From NCBI RefSeq assembly GCF_000002865.3, contig NW_001865058.1, positions 537,661 to 601,660 on the forward strand: 64,000 bases of DNA, given 5' to 3'. Positions 1 through 12,532 of the stretch are shown here, piece after piece. Origin of the DNA: Monosiga brevicollis MX1 (taxonomy: Eukaryota; Opisthokonta; Choanoflagellata; Craspedida; Salpingoecidae). The translations under genes and the position numbers were made by a program. Under the pieces are notes generated by a model. That model made no database searches, was not told the origin of the DNA, and saw only the letters and a list, made by a program, of their open reading frames with translations. The first letter of the stretch is position 1. Each line of letters starts with the position of its first letter.

Positions 1-1
1 G

Positions 2-2173
2 ACTGGCGTCGGACTGAATACACACACTTTTGTGGTGGTACAGGAGCAGTTGCTGGTCGTCAAAAACTCCTCAACGTCCGCAGTTCACCGCCGGAGCGCG
101 ACGCAGGTCGCGAATAAGGCGAGCAGCCTGGCCGAATCCACAGACTCGGCGACGCCTTTGGTCACCCACGTCTTTGGCGTCTCCCGCTCAGTCGTGCTTC
201 TGACGTCCTCCACCGGCAACCCCGAGGGGAGTGCACGGGGCTCTTCCAACGCGATGGGCCTCAATGTGGCTCTGCCCTTGTACATTGTCGTGGGCGTGCT
301 CGTCATTGCGGCCATCATCTTTTTGGTCCGGTATTCGCCTTCCTCGCGAAGCCACATTCTGCAAATTTCCCGCAAGTCGGACTTGCGCTTTGACGACGAC
401 TTTGAGTTTAAGGTGCAGCAGCCCTTCCTACCTACCTCGCTCAAGGTGCCCGGCATCGAGGCGGATACAGACTACGCTCAAATGATTGCTCGGTATCTTG
501 AAGACGCTGCCCGGGCCTTGACCTCTCCCAGCAATTTCGAGGTGTACGAAAGCGAGGACTTTCTCGCTCGCTTCGCCAAGCTCACACACAGCTTAGAGCT
601 CGAGATGCAAAATGACATGGGCTATCCCCGCATGGACTACAAGCTCGTGGCCGCCTCCCTCCTTCGGGCTAGCCATCTGTACATTTGCTGCCGGTCCGTG
701 GATCCCAACACGACCGTGGCCCCGCTTCCCGCCAACTTGGAGAGTCTCCTGCGCATCATTTGCCAGGGCGAAGACCTAGCAGGCGAGCCCGAGCTTTGGG
801 AGGCAGACGAATACATGGGCCTCTACGTCACCGTCCAAAACAACCTCATCCAGGAAATGGACCTCAAGCAAATGGACATCAGCGGTCTTTACTCGCTTGC
901 CTATTACTGGATCCGTGCACTTGACATGGCCGCCGGTAAGGGCTTGCCATTCTCGCTTTGTCCGGCGCGGACATGCCCGTGCCGCTGGCGTCTCACTGGT
1001 TCTCTCCCATCAATCCTGAGTCCAGCCCGCCGACTCACATTTCCCGCCTCTTTATTCCGTGGTTTTGCTCGCACACCTCGCAGCCAATCAGAAGAAGAAT
1101 CACAGCAAGGCAGCCTCTGAACAGGCCTGGGTCCTTCTCAAGATGTTTGCCCGTGTAGCTGGTTTGGAGCCTGAAGATTTTCTCCTCCTGGAAGAGACGG
1201 GCCTTCGAGGACAGGCCTTGTCCACGCGTTTGATTGATATGAGCTGTGTACGTGGGCGACAGCCTGACCTGCGTGCTTCCTTGATCCAAACCAGTGCTGC
1301 AATGGCCTGTGTGTCGAGGGCGCCCTGATGTCACTCTTGTTGCGCTGCTTCTATCTTTGTCAATTTTTTCTTTAGGACGACGTGGTTCATCACTTCCTGA
1401 CAAGTCTGCCCACTGCAGCTTGCCACAAGGTTTGTGTGTGTCATATCGTTGAGCCGCGTTGTTTCCTCACGTCAATGGGCGGGGGAGGGGGTTTCTGCAT
1501 TTTTGGTTGACAGACTGTTTGTCTTCTTCTTTGGTGCCACAAACTGATGTTTTGATTTTGCGGGTCCTTTTGTCGCTTGCAGCTGTTGAGCACGGCCAAC
1601 AAGTATCCAGTCATTGAGGCCATGTTTCAAAACGTGGACAGCATGCAAAAGTGTTGCTACTTTGCCATCAGTGCCGCTTGTCGACGCGTCTCCCACGATT
1701 TGAAGATTGATTTGTTTGCCACGTGCCGCCAGCGTTTCTACTTTGACACGTGGATCGCCAAGGTGGTCGGTGCCACCATCAAGACGGGTTGGGATGCCGA
1801 GGACGAGATGGCCACGCGGAACATTCTGGATCTGTTTGCGCAGGTGGAGGCACCGGGCCACGACTCGGATTCCCATCCAATTTTTGCTTGGTATCTTCTT
1901 CTGGATCGTCAGTGCCGCACGTACCACACCAGCTTGCCCTGCACGCGCGAGGCCATTCATGTGGAGGAGTCCAGCAAACGTCCCAAGCGGTCGGAGCAGC
2001 CCAAGTTTTGCGAGCACTGCTGGAAGCTGGTGACCATGGCTCAAAAGCCCGAGATCTATCCTCAGTTTGTCAAGCAATACCCCACCATCAAGAACTGCTT
2101 GAACAAGCGCGACACTCGCGCTGCCAAGAAGAGTGCTTCACCGCACGCGGCACCACCCATGGAGGTGCCGTAA
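2..2173 (+). CDS. Single-pass membrane protein, 5' partial, tandem paralogue of the next gene
   Basis: I do not recognise a named family. The gene enters the window already open in the frame starting at base 2. Exons I can join: 2-935, 1084-1247, 1376-1429 and 1583-2173 (TAA at 2171), with GT-AG borders at each join. The segment before about base 270 is the end of an extracellular domain. A hydrophobic helix (LYIVVGVLVIAAIIFLVRY, about 277-333) is followed by a basic stop-transfer and roughly 450 residues of predicted cytoplasmic, mostly helical sequence. The last exon is rich in Cys, Lys and Arg and holds FCEHCW. The extracellular end is closely related to the C-terminal ectodomain of the neighbour at 3484-4983 (shared TGVGLNTHTFVVVQ and FGVSR/LGVSR), so the two arose by tandem duplication. 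The cytoplasmic tail is not shared: the neighbour's tail is short. Function unknown; a receptor-like or adhesion role would be a guess. Confidence 0.75.
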
Positions 2174-3088
2174 TCCTTTAAGTTTTTCAAGTGATGAGGC
2201 CTTGTGGGTCTGCCTTGCTCCACAGGCCCCGTGTTTTGTTTTTCTTCATGTTTCTTTCCCTTGAGTTTTGGACCTTTGCCTCTTGGCGCACCCATGGTTT
2301 TGTGTAGTCTGTTGAATGTTGAGATAATATTTTCCCTCTGATATTGAAGACAACCTTTTGTGCTTGTGCTTGTGCGTGTGTGCGTGCGTGTGTGTGTGTG
2401 CGCACGTATGGAAGCAGTGCCGTGTACCGGTTGGTGATGAATCAGCTTGCTTTTCATTGCCCACCGTGCTTTTTTTTGTTTTCTTTTGTTTTTAGAGCTT
2501 TCTCTCCCTTCCCCTCTCTCTCTCTTTTCTCTTTTTTTTTTCTCTCGCTTTCTTCCTTTCTTCAGTCAGCATGTGTTTTAGTACAAGGATAGTTGATTGT
2601 TATGAGACTGTGTCATGCAAAGGTAGAGGGCCTCTTGCCCACAGGCGCGCCAGCCGATCCAGATGCATCTGATCGCACCGACCGCCGTTTTGATCATTCA
2701 ACACACCAACAAGGCTTGAGTCGCCCTAAGAGGTCATAAGAGGAGCGTGTTCGTTTTCCGGGAGTAACGTAGATACGTGTGCGTGATTACTAGTGGAGGA
2801 GCAGGGGGTCAGAGAAGGGGTAGCGAATGGAGCGGAGTGCAGAGATGCGAGGCAGTTTTGGTTGATAGTGGTGGATAATCAAAGGTAAATTCAAAGGGTA
2901 TCAGAGAGAGGCTTGCGGAACGGGATATTCAAAGAGACTAGGTTTGAAGAATGAGAGGCAGGCACATGCCCACCACCCCAAATTCGTGGGTCTGAGAGGT
3001 GGAAGAGAACAGAGGGAGAGAGTGTGTGTGTGTGTGCGAGAGAGATAGAGACACCAAAAAAGACAAAAGAAAGAGGCGCAAACAAAAG

Positions 3089-3124
<36 letters not shown>

Positions 3125-3483
3125 TGTGAGAGCGGAGTGACATTACTTTTTTCCCTTTGCAACAACAAGTGAGTGCAAGTGTGTGTGGGCGCCGAATGGC
3201 AGCGAGTGCCGTTGGGGTGGGAGTCCCTGGTTTGGCGGACTTGTCGGCCTCCGTCTTGATGAACGCGACCCTCGGCGTTTTGTTCTGCCATGCTTCTTCC
3301 CCTCCCGCTCTCCAATCTTTCTCGTCTCCCTCCCTCCCTCTCTCTCTCTCTCTCTCTCCTCTCTCCTCTCGCCCTCGCTCATGCTCGGCGGGTTTTTTTT
3401 TTTTTTTTTTTTTTTTTTTGGGCAGAGGAAGCTGAAGACGAGTCCGTTGAGTACGACCTTCCTGCGTGAATTGAGCCGGCACG
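2174..3483. other. Spacer with low-complexity tracts
   Basis: About 1.3 kb between two + strand genes with no convincing coding exon. It holds a GT-rich run near 2370-2402, CT/T-rich runs at 2505-2565, an AG run at 3091-3121 and, just before the next gene, CT repeats (3335-3375) followed by about 23 T and GGCAG ending near 3425. The last element looks like the 3' end of an intron in the 5' UTR of the next gene, which would put a splice junction about 58 bases before its ATG. Confidence 0.5.
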
Positions 3484-4983
3484 ATGAAGGTGTCGGCCGT
3501 GGTGCTCGTCACCCTCGCGCTCTTCTCGGTGTTGGCTACTTGTCAAACCACTACTCGTCAAACCACTGCAACCATCGATCTTTACAACCAGGACGACCCC
3601 GATCGACTGGACAACGTCACCTTTGGCATCGACCAGCTCCCCGTCACCAGCCAACCCCAGGTCCCGACCTCCAGCCGCGACCTTGGCGTGACCGTTCAGC
3701 CCTTGGGGACCGACGGGTTTATCCTGTCCGACCCCTACCACCAGGGTGCCACCTTCTTCGATGGCACCGCTTCCTACCCCATGGATGTACCCGCTGCCAT
3801 CTCTGGCGTTCGTTGCCTGCTGCGGGATGGATCGGCCTTTGTGTTCAGCAACGACACGCTGAGCTACGTGAGTGCCGATGGCCAAAACCTGTCGAGCGTG
3901 TGGTTTCCTCTGCTGACGCCATATCGAAGTGATGGCATGGACCTTGCGTGCGATCCCAGCCAAGCAGATCCGACCGTCTTGATTGCCACGCAGTCCCGAC
4001 TGGCATCCCGCGGGGCGGCGGCGCTTCAGAGCCAGATGTTCCGGTGCACGCACAGCGTGCAAAGCCGGGCCATGGGGTGCCAGATGACTATGCATGCGCG
4101 TTCATCCCGCTTCTTCTATACGCCCGACAAGGTCATCAGGGCGGCGGACTTCATTCCCGACGAGCTCAATAGTTTGCATGATCACGCCAAGGTGGTCTTC
4201 CCCAACCAACCACGACAGGACACGGAGCTCGATACTGCCGGTCCGGTCTCAATATGCAATCGTATTCAACGCAAGGCGGCCGTGTTCCCGCTCAGCATTG
4301 ACTTTTCCGTGGTGGTGACAAACTCGCAGCTGGTGTTCCTCAACCTGGCCCCGCACGACTCGTGCCGACCAATGGGGTCACCAGTCATGCTGCCCATGAC
4401 GATCGAGTCGACGCGGCAAGCGGCAGTGTACTCTTTGACGCAAAACGGCGCGATGGGGCTGCTGGTGCTAGAGCCGGATGCGAGCTGGAAGAGCACCGAC
4501 CCATCCGTGCGGGAGGTGTTTGTGTATGCGGTGGGCTTTGACATGGCACGGGACACGGTGACGGTCAACTCGAAGGAGCCGGTTCACCTGACTGGCGTCG
4601 GACTGAATACACACACTTTTGTGGTGGTACAGGACCAACTACTGGTGCTGTCAAGTAAATCGGACACCTCATTGAAGGTTGTTCAGGTTCTCGGAGTCTC
4701 CCGCTTAGTCTCGAGCCCCTTGACCACCGTCTCTCCATCGCAGTCGTCAGGCTCGCATCACCCGGCCCGATCACCTGGCGCTATTGTGGGATATGTTCTC
4801 TTTGCCGTATTCGTGGGTGTTGCCTTCACCTATCAACTTAAGAGGCGAGCCCGCAATCAATTTTCGCGCGTTTACACCGAGCTTTCTGATTGTCAACTCA
4901 ATGCGCCTCCCTACACGGAAAATACTCTGGACGAAAAGAAGATGCAGGACGAAGCGCTTGATGAGCATAATGGAAATGAATAA
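3484..4983 (+). CDS. Type I membrane protein with signal peptide, single exon
   Basis: A single open exon of 499 codons, unusual here because most neighbours are split. Residues 1-20 (MKVSAVVLVTLALFSVLATC) are a typical signal peptide. The next 400 or so residues are a Ser/Thr-rich ectodomain with potential N-glycosylation sites and scattered Cys. Near the C terminus a hydrophobic helix (AIVGYVLFAVFVGVAFTY) is followed by KRRAR and a tail of about 45 residues with two tyrosines (VYTEL, PYTEN) that could be phosphorylated. The ectodomain end matches the partial gene at the left edge, so the two are tandem paralogues with different cytoplasmic parts. No named domain is recognised. The start is the ATG that begins the signal peptide, preceded by a pyrimidine tract and AG that suggest a 5' UTR intron. 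Confidence 0.8.
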   Translation: MKVSAVVLVTLALFSVLATCQTTTRQTTATIDLYNQDDPDRLDNVTFGIDQLPVTSQPQVPTSSRDLGVTVQPLGTDGFILSDPYHQGATFFDGTASYPMDVPAAISGVRCLLRDGSAFVFSNDTLSYVSADGQNLSSVWFPLLTPYRSDGMDLACDPSQADPTVLIATQSRLASRGAAALQSQMFRCTHSVQSRAMGCQMTMHARSSRFFYTPDKVIRAADFIPDELNSLHDHAKVVFPNQPRQDTELDTAGPVSICNRIQRKAAVFPLSIDFSVVVTNSQLVFLNLAPHDSCRPMGSPVMLPMTIESTRQAAVYSLTQNGAMGLLVLEPDASWKSTDPSVREVFVYAVGFDMARDTVTVNSKEPVHLTGVGLNTHTFVVVQDQLLVLSSKSDTSLKVVQVLGVSRLVSSPLTTVSPSQSSGSHHPARSPGAIVGYVLFAVFVGVAFTYQLKRRARNQFSRVYTELSDCQLNAPPYTENTLDEKKMQDEALDEHNGNE

Positions 4984-5433
4984 CCTCATAACTTGTCAGG
5001 CTCTTGTACAAGGCTTTGATAGGAAGTCTGTTTTAGTCCAAGTGCTGCTGCAGGTCAGCCGTATATTCATCTCCCCCTTTTGATTGATTGTGGGCTTGCC
5101 ATTTTTTGTTTGTTTTTGCCGTGGGCAAGCGTGTGCATCCGTGCGTGTGTCTGTGTGCTTGAGTGTGCGTGTGTATGTGTGTGGGTGTAACAGACATCTC
5201 GGAGTGTTCGAAGTGTGGGTAAACTGGGTTAGAATCGGCATCGAGGGCGCCTCGTTGTGTGCCGTCCTTGCAATTCAAGGCGTCTTTGCTGTATTGCCGC
5301 CATCCAAACACACCCTACATGCGCAGGGCCATGCGTGACAACATCCTTTTTATGTTAAATAAAGACAACAGCTCATCTGTCGTAGAATCACACACAAGCT
5401 GCCAACAGGCTTCGCCTGACATTTCGACACCAC
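4984..5433. other. Convergent 3' spacer
   Basis: Separates the stop of the + strand membrane protein from the stop of the - strand RALGAPB gene. It contains a degenerate GT/TG-rich run (about 5130-5185) and an AATAAA at 5357-5362, a plausible polyadenylation signal for the + strand gene. No coding signal seen. Confidence 0.45.
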
Positions 5434-8400
5434 TCAGAGTCGATCATATTGACTAGGGGCCGACGTGATTAGCTTTTCAATCAGCCTCTTACGACCCACG
5501 GTGGGCCAGGTGGTGTGGTCCAGACCCACCCAAGACAACAAACATTCCGAGTTGAGGTGATTCCGGATCATCTCCACCAGCGTACGGTCGCTGACTAGCA
5601 TGCTCGACTTGACGACATCATTGAGCTCTAGGACGTAGAGGCCATTGGGAAGGGGGGCGACGTGCACGCCCGGTCGTCCCGCGTTGGCACCCATGTCGCC
5701 AGGTGCATCATACCAGAAGAGGTTCATCCTCAGTAAAACTGGATCGCTGGGCACGTCCACCAGCGATTCGCCACCCTCTTGCTCCAAAGTCAAGTCATTG
5801 CCTGCCACAATGGCCTCCACAGGCGGAGCGCCCGCTGGCATGACTACGCACTTGAGATAGAATGACGGCGATAAATATACTCGGTCATCATCGGGGCGGG
5901 ACAGCGCCCGATATCCCAGCGGACTCTGGCGGGTTAAATCTTCAACAAACTGCTCAAACTCGAGCCGTCCGGCTGCCTTGCCACAGCGGTGGATGTGTGC
6001 CATCACCACGCCATGGCCGCGCGTCCTATTCATGGCAATGGTCAACGGCTTGAGCATCCATGCCCCAAGCATAATGGCAAGCAGGGGCGCACCAACAACA
6101 ACCAAGCAAAGCCAGCTTCAAGAGCGATCAAAGATGACAACTGCTGTGCTTCAAAAACAAGCCGGCCGGAATAGTCCAACGCCGTGGAGGAGAGGTGCAG
6201 GTGATTCACCAAGCGCCTTGGCACCAAAGAAAACGAACCGGTCTAAACGTTGGATGTCGCCAATCAAGGTGGTGTCCACTTTGAGGCGCACCAACGATGT
6301 AATGGGGGGATCGCCGCGATCCACGCCAAGAAACATGTTGCGGAGCAGCATGGTGGCCACAGCATGCCGGCGCCGACATGCTGGTGGCGGCTGAAGGGCA
6401 GGAGCAAAGCTAGCCTCGTCCTAAACAACCCATGAAAGAGTACGAAAGCCAACCACAAAGTGAGGGCCTCAAGGCGATGTTGGCTTGACTCAACAGGTCA
6501 CGTGAGCTGGACCGAACCATCAGGCAACATGTCCAACCTCATCGATCCCACAAGATTGTTCATTGCGAAGTTGCTGATTGGTGAGATGCGCCACGTGCTG
6601 GCGCCCATGTCTCCAAGCTTGACGCTCGCGACTATTGGGATCGTCAATCGGGGCTTGTACAGCATGCGTGCTCAGGATGCCATCAAATTCGGAGCGAGTA
6701 AAGACCGATATGCGGTTGGTACTGGTCTTCGGCACGACAGTGCAGCTGCCAGGGCTCTTGCTCGGCGAAGACGAGTTTGCAGAGGCGGGCGGTTCGGATT
6801 GCATGTGTGGTCGAACGCTGTAGACGTGAGTTCCTGCAAGGTCGCGGAGGACGATAAGCTGATCCGAAAAAAGGGAACTTTCGCCACTGCCGGCATTTTG
6901 AGGATCCTCGATCACGGTGGCCAAGGTGTGACTGCCCAAGCCCCATACTGAGACAGAGGCGCTGTCCGTAGCTCCTGTCAGCAGGCCAGCGACCAGACGA
7001 GTAGAGTGAAATTGGAGTCCGTCAAAAAAAATTTACCAACAAGTGTGTAACTGCTTGGGTGTTTGGAGCAGCTCGGCGATAACCTACCCGTGGCAAGAGC
7101 AGCAGCCATGCGTTCGAGATGATCGGGCGCAGACGCTTCTGGTTGAAGCGTGGCCGTGCATCGGCCTGTTGCGAGGATGTTCATGAGGAGCAAGCTCGCA
7201 GCTTCTTGCACACGTAGTGATGGTGAGCCCGTGGGTGTGGCTACGACAAAGGGAAAGCCCGCTCAGTTACAGCTCGCGCAGCATTTCATGCGTAAATATT
7301 TGTATGCACAATACAGCCTGCTTTCCCTCTGAGGCGGCCGCTCAAAGGCAAAACAGAATCATCCCACCTTCTTTGTTGTGGAGCCGATGCATGCCGTCCT
7401 TGACAATGGACCAGCTAGCAATCATAGCTGCCGCGTCGCTACCTCGTCGCTCGCGAGCTGGTTTTCCCATAAAGCCGGCCGCCACGGCCTTGAGCAAAAG
7501 ATTTCGGTATTCATCGCGTTTCACAAGAAGCTAGATGGCACAACGAGGAGGATGTGGCCAGATTTGACCGCAAGTACAAGTCAGAATACAAGTGATGCGG
7601 TGCCCAGCACGCACGAGTTGATTGCGGCATCAAAAGGCTTGTCCAGGCGTTCCTGACAAACCTTATCCTGACGTAGCCAAGCCATTAGGCAATGGAAGGC
7701 TGCCACAATGATGGAGTGGAGATAGCGCGTTTGCTTGGGTGGTGGCTGCTGCAGTGCTTCGGTAATGTAGTCCACAACTGTGCGCAGGAACGTGAGCACG
7801 CTGTCTGCCTGACAACGGATGAGACACTCGTGATGCCGTGCCAAGCTTTCAAGAAGCGCAAAACATCCGAGTGTGACGTTGTACTCCCATTGCTTACTAA
7901 ATAAATGCGGCGACAGCATAAGGCAAGGACAACGTCAATCACAAAATGTCAAGACCATGTTGCCCTTGGTGAAGGCGCAAAACTGATATGCACCGACCTG
8001 CAGAGCAATTCAAGGATGCTTTGAAGGATGCGGGCAACAAGAATGGGCGGTGGCGGTGGCGGCGGCGCCGGTACAGCACCATGTTCCGGCACTGAGGGCT
8101 CAAGACCGACTCGAGTGTGCTGGCGACCAATCTTTCGCATCATCTGTGTGGCCCAGGCTGCTTCGGGAAAAGACTGCTGGCGCGGGGTTGTCTCGGCGTC
8201 TGACTCAGTCTGTGGCTGGTGTTGGTCGGTGTGTAAACTGTGGGTTTTGCGATCCTGCCAAGGCAAGTCAGGTGGGCTTGAATAAAAAAACGAGAACAAA
8301 AAAAGGCTTCATTCTGACAAACAGGTCCCGCGAACGAGGCCTAGGTGGTCTTTCTCTTGTCACGGCATACAACTTACCAAATTGCGACGGCGTGTGGCGG

Positions 8401-11175
8401 GCGAGAGCCAAACCGGCGCCACGCGATCACGCGCATGCACTCTCATGGTGGCACGCACCGACTCGTCCTCGGCGGCCAGTAGTTGCAGAGCTCGAAAATA
8501 CGCCTATAGCAAACCAGAAGGTGGGTGGCGGTGTCAGGCAATGGGTCGTGTCTTGTGAAAATAAAGCAGCAAAGGGTCCCACAGACCAAGGGATGGAGAT
8601 CGGCGATCTGTGATGATAACACCAGCAGAAGCAGATGTGCAGGTACAAACCAGCATGTTGATGGCATCAGCTTCTTTGCGAATGCCTTCGAGGAGAATGT
8701 CTCCAATGCGCACGGTCACTACGCTGAGATTGAGCTGGGAGTCAGCGGCTTGGTTCAAATCGGTGCCAGCAAATGTGGGTAGCTCCACATCAGGGTAGTG
8801 GAGGGGAAGACAGATCATGCTCTCAAGCAAAGAAATAGCTGCACGGCGCAGGCGAGGGCCAAAGCTCTTGTCCTCGCCACACAATACCATGCGGCAGGCT
8901 GATACAATCGGGAGGACCAGAATCAGAAGGCCAGGGACGTCCAGCAAGAATATGCCGTCCAGATTAGGGATGACTTGGCGTAGGATTGAGGGATGACGAA
9001 GGCCACGAATGACGAGGGCGAAAATGCGATCCAACAGATCCTGAGCAGAATGATCCATCATTAACAAAGGCGGCAACCAGAGATGAGCATAGAGCAGTCA
9101 CTCAAGCCACGCATGTCAGCACATGACCCTTGTTTGGAATCTCATCGGTGTGATAACTGCAGGAATTCAAGGACTCACCTCTGACAGATCTTGGTGATGG
9201 AATTGTGTCTTGCACAGGATTCGGCAAATGGTGCCGAGGGCCTACGTACGTAGTAGGCCAACGCCAGAGTCGTGCCAAGTTGCCAAGTCAAATTCAGGGC
9301 GAATGAACGAAAACGAGAGGCAATCATCCATGAAACGGGGCCTCACCAAAGCACGCCCGTCTGTGTAGTCATCCGAGGCATCCGAGTCAGCGCTGAGTTG
9401 GGCTGATTGCAACAACCAATCACCCAGCAGTTTGAATACTGAGCGCCCACTGACACGTCCCAATAGTGGCAACACCGTGGGAAATGAGCTGCTAGACTTT
9501 GGGGGACGGGAAAGAGCCAACCGAATACCAATGGGGACACGAGGAGCTGTGTCCAAACCTGGGTGGGGGCACGCCATGTGGGACGGTTAGCAAGTCGGAG
9601 GCAATTGTATTGAGGCCGTGCATCATCTCCAGAAAAGGTTCTACAAAGGACAAAGCATGGCAGGTTTAGACAGGTGCTTGCGCAAGGGATGATGAGAAAC
9701 ATTAAAGCCCAGCTGGCACTGACGTGGCGCAAGTGGCGTCAACGACTCCTCAAGACCGGGTGTCATTGCGCGCGCTTCTGGTGTAGCCAAGGGAGGTCCC
9801 AAAAGATGGAACATGTGCTGCCAGCAATGAAGCAAGACTTCGACTGGCATTGCTTTGATGCTGCCATCTACAGACTAAGGGAGTCAGCAGGAAGAGCAAG
9901 CATGAACAGGAGGGATGGAAATGAAACAGAAAGCAAAACGAAATTGAAATTTGGAGATGGAGGTCAAGTTTGCTGCGACGGGGACGAGGATGTGAAAAGA
10001 ATACCTCAAGGGCCCGACAGACATCGAGTTCTTGTTCAGGATGCCGTTGAGAGGTGACGATGACTAGCCGCTGGGTGAGGCTGCGCGTGATCTCACACCA
10101 CCAGACCACTGTTTGTGGTCGATGGCGCCAACGACGAAAGTGGGTCCGTAGCCTTTGCCACAGCTGACTGTCAGGAAAGCACACTAGGCATACCTGGGTG
10201 TGGTCAAAAGGATGGGATATGTGAGTCGTATGCCCAGAAGAAACCAAGCCCGGGGTTGCCTGAAAAAGAAAGAAAGAGAAAAAAAAAAAAAAAAACAAAA
10301 CAAAAAAAAAAAAAAAAACAGAGCTAAGGTTGGGCATACCTTGACCCAAACTTCCAAAAGCACGCGGACGAGGTCATTGGAGAGGTGGTCGGCAAGTTCG
10401 TGGGTTTGGACCGGTTGATGAAGAAGACCATCAGCGACGCTCATCAACACCGCCAAAAGGTTGTTCAAGGCTGATGGCTGGAGTGTTGCAAACGATAGAT
10501 TGCTCCAACAGTCGAGAATACTAGCGTCCAATCCAACCCCACAGAGAGAATGGGATGTGATGTAAGCCACGGGCACCGATGGGAGTCGCACATAATTATG
10601 CGTTTGGCTCGGCAAGGGCGGGTTCCAAAGGCGGCGTACCGTTTGCAGAGGGCGACATGTTTTGGGGTGAGGGCAGTCGTAGCGGCAACGTCTGTGCGAA
10701 ACAACTGGCTGAGGTGGTGGACAATGGTGATGGAGAAGACGTTGGGGTCGTTAATCACGGGTTCTGGGGTATTGGCGTGTAGCTGGAGCCATGAACAGTA
10801 AAGCTCGACCGATTTGCGGATCAGCTCGTGATATGACAGCGGCAGGGCCAGGCTGGCCGCGATGAACTCTTGAAGCCATTTTACCTAGCGTGTAGATGTG
10901 TCCGAGCAACGATCAAAGAGTGGGTGACCAAGAAATGAAGAGGGGAAGCAGCTGAGGTAGATGGGGACAAGGGAGCAAGCCATCTTGATTCGGGAGCCAA
11001 GCTCAAGGCTTGAGTTTACCTGAAAGGGGGATCGTAGGCGACTGACGGCGGCGGGATCAGCGGAGAAATGATCAATGGTCATTTGGATCATCTGATGCTT
11101 TTGCGCCGCCTTGAACAAATCCAGCACGCTCTCTAGCGGATGGACCGTGGCAAATGGGACAAACAGTTCGGTCAT
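5434..11175 (-). CDS. RALGAPB: Ral GTPase-activating protein subunit beta (RALGAPB orthologue)
   Basis: A large multi-exon gene whose successive - strand fragments follow the order of animal RalGAP beta. From the N terminus: VKW followed by an LPLSYHELI helix near 10880-10800, PVINDPNVF (10755), VRVLLEVWVKVC (about 10370-10335), RRWRHRPQTVVWW (10130), WQHMFHLLG (9825), KLLGDWLLQSAQ (9435), a helical block at 9060-8640, YLHSIIVAAFHCLMAWL (7735-7680), and a C-terminal RapGAP-like region (6105-5434) with LPNGLYVLEL. Known role: the beta subunit is the non-catalytic partner that stabilises the catalytic alpha subunits, which inactivate RalA/RalB. The start is the ATG at 11175 and the stop is TGA at 5434-5436. 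Exon borders are only partly resolved, with more than a dozen exons expected. The alpha subunit is not in this window. I am confident of the family; exact joins need transcript data. Confidence 0.85.
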
Positions 11176-11229
11176 TGACAGCGAGGGGAGGCAGCAAGAG
11201 CAGAGAGAGAAAGTTCAAGCAAGCCTCAG

Positions 11230-11279
11230 NNNNNNNNNNNNNNNNNNNNNNNNNNNNNNNNNNNNNNNNNNNNNNNNNN
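11230..11279. other. Assembly gap of 50 N
   Basis: A run of 50 N just upstream of the RALGAPB start. The gap lies close to the long AG microsatellite at 11473-11644, the kind of sequence that breaks assemblies. The missing bases could include RALGAPB 5' UTR. Confidence 0.99.
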
Positions 11280-11469
11280 CCAGCACGCAAGCTAGAGAGC
11301 CAAGTAGAAAGCAGGAGGAAAAAAAAAGCCCCGGGACTCAAGAGGAAGGCTATCAGACTGACACCCACTGTGCCTCGATGCCATTCAGATGCCAGAGCCA
11401 CGAAGACCAGACCCGCCCAGTCACCGGCCACGAAGTGCAGCAGACCCGCCAAGTCGCAGGCAAATGCAG

Positions 11470-11647
<178 letters not shown>

Positions 11648-11946
11648 AATGGAGACTGAGAGATTTAGAGAGAGAGAGAATTTTAGGATTTAGAGAGAGA
11701 GATTTAGAGAAAGAGAGAAGAGATTTCAAAAGAGGGGTGACTGGCCATTCTCCCGCTCATCGGTTGAATCAGGGCAGCCGGGGGATTTGGATTGTCATTG
11801 ACAAGTAAAGACGGTTGAATTGGCCACACTCGACTCTGCCAAAAACTCTTGAATACTCGTTTAAAAGGTCGAGTAGAGGCGCCCCGACGCATCGACGATC
11901 GACCACGAATGAGACGCAGTTGTTATGGCCCGATAATGCAAGGGGT

Positions 11947-12487
11947 TTACACGGGGCCTCGGCCCATGTTCTCAAAGTTGGGGCCCTGCTCTGCCTCAAA
12001 GGTGATGGCAAACTTTCGCAAAATCCATCGCTTATCCAGGCGCTCCATGTCGCGTTCCACTTGAAGGCGCGCAATGACACGGCGCTCGGCTGATAGACGG
12101 GATTTGATAATTAGAATCCAAGTGACGAGCATGAAGATGATGACCATGGCAAACGCCACAGTCCCCATGTAGTCAAAAATTTGCTTGACGCGCGAAGGCC
12201 AGGTCGCATACTCGTCCAACAGCACTGTCATGGCTGACAATTGATGTCGAAAGGGGCCGCAGCCAGACGGACACACAGCACACAGCTCCCCAAGCGTGGT
12301 TGCCACGCCCGCACTATAGGGCCCTTCCTCTTGCAGCAAACACACAGTCTCAGAGGCATTGAAGTCTTCCACCAAGCAGTCTGCGCACGTGTGCGTGTTT
12401 GAGGAACAGGTGGCACCCGTCAGCGCCCCAGCCTCAATCCAGCGATCAGCATTGTCCATCTCAAAGCCCGAGGGCACAACCCTTTAG

Positions 12488-12532
<45 letters not shown>

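Noticed and set aside
3379-4095. 238-codon - strand frame opposite the type I membrane protein
   Set aside because: The + strand has a signal peptide, TM helix and a paralogue next door.
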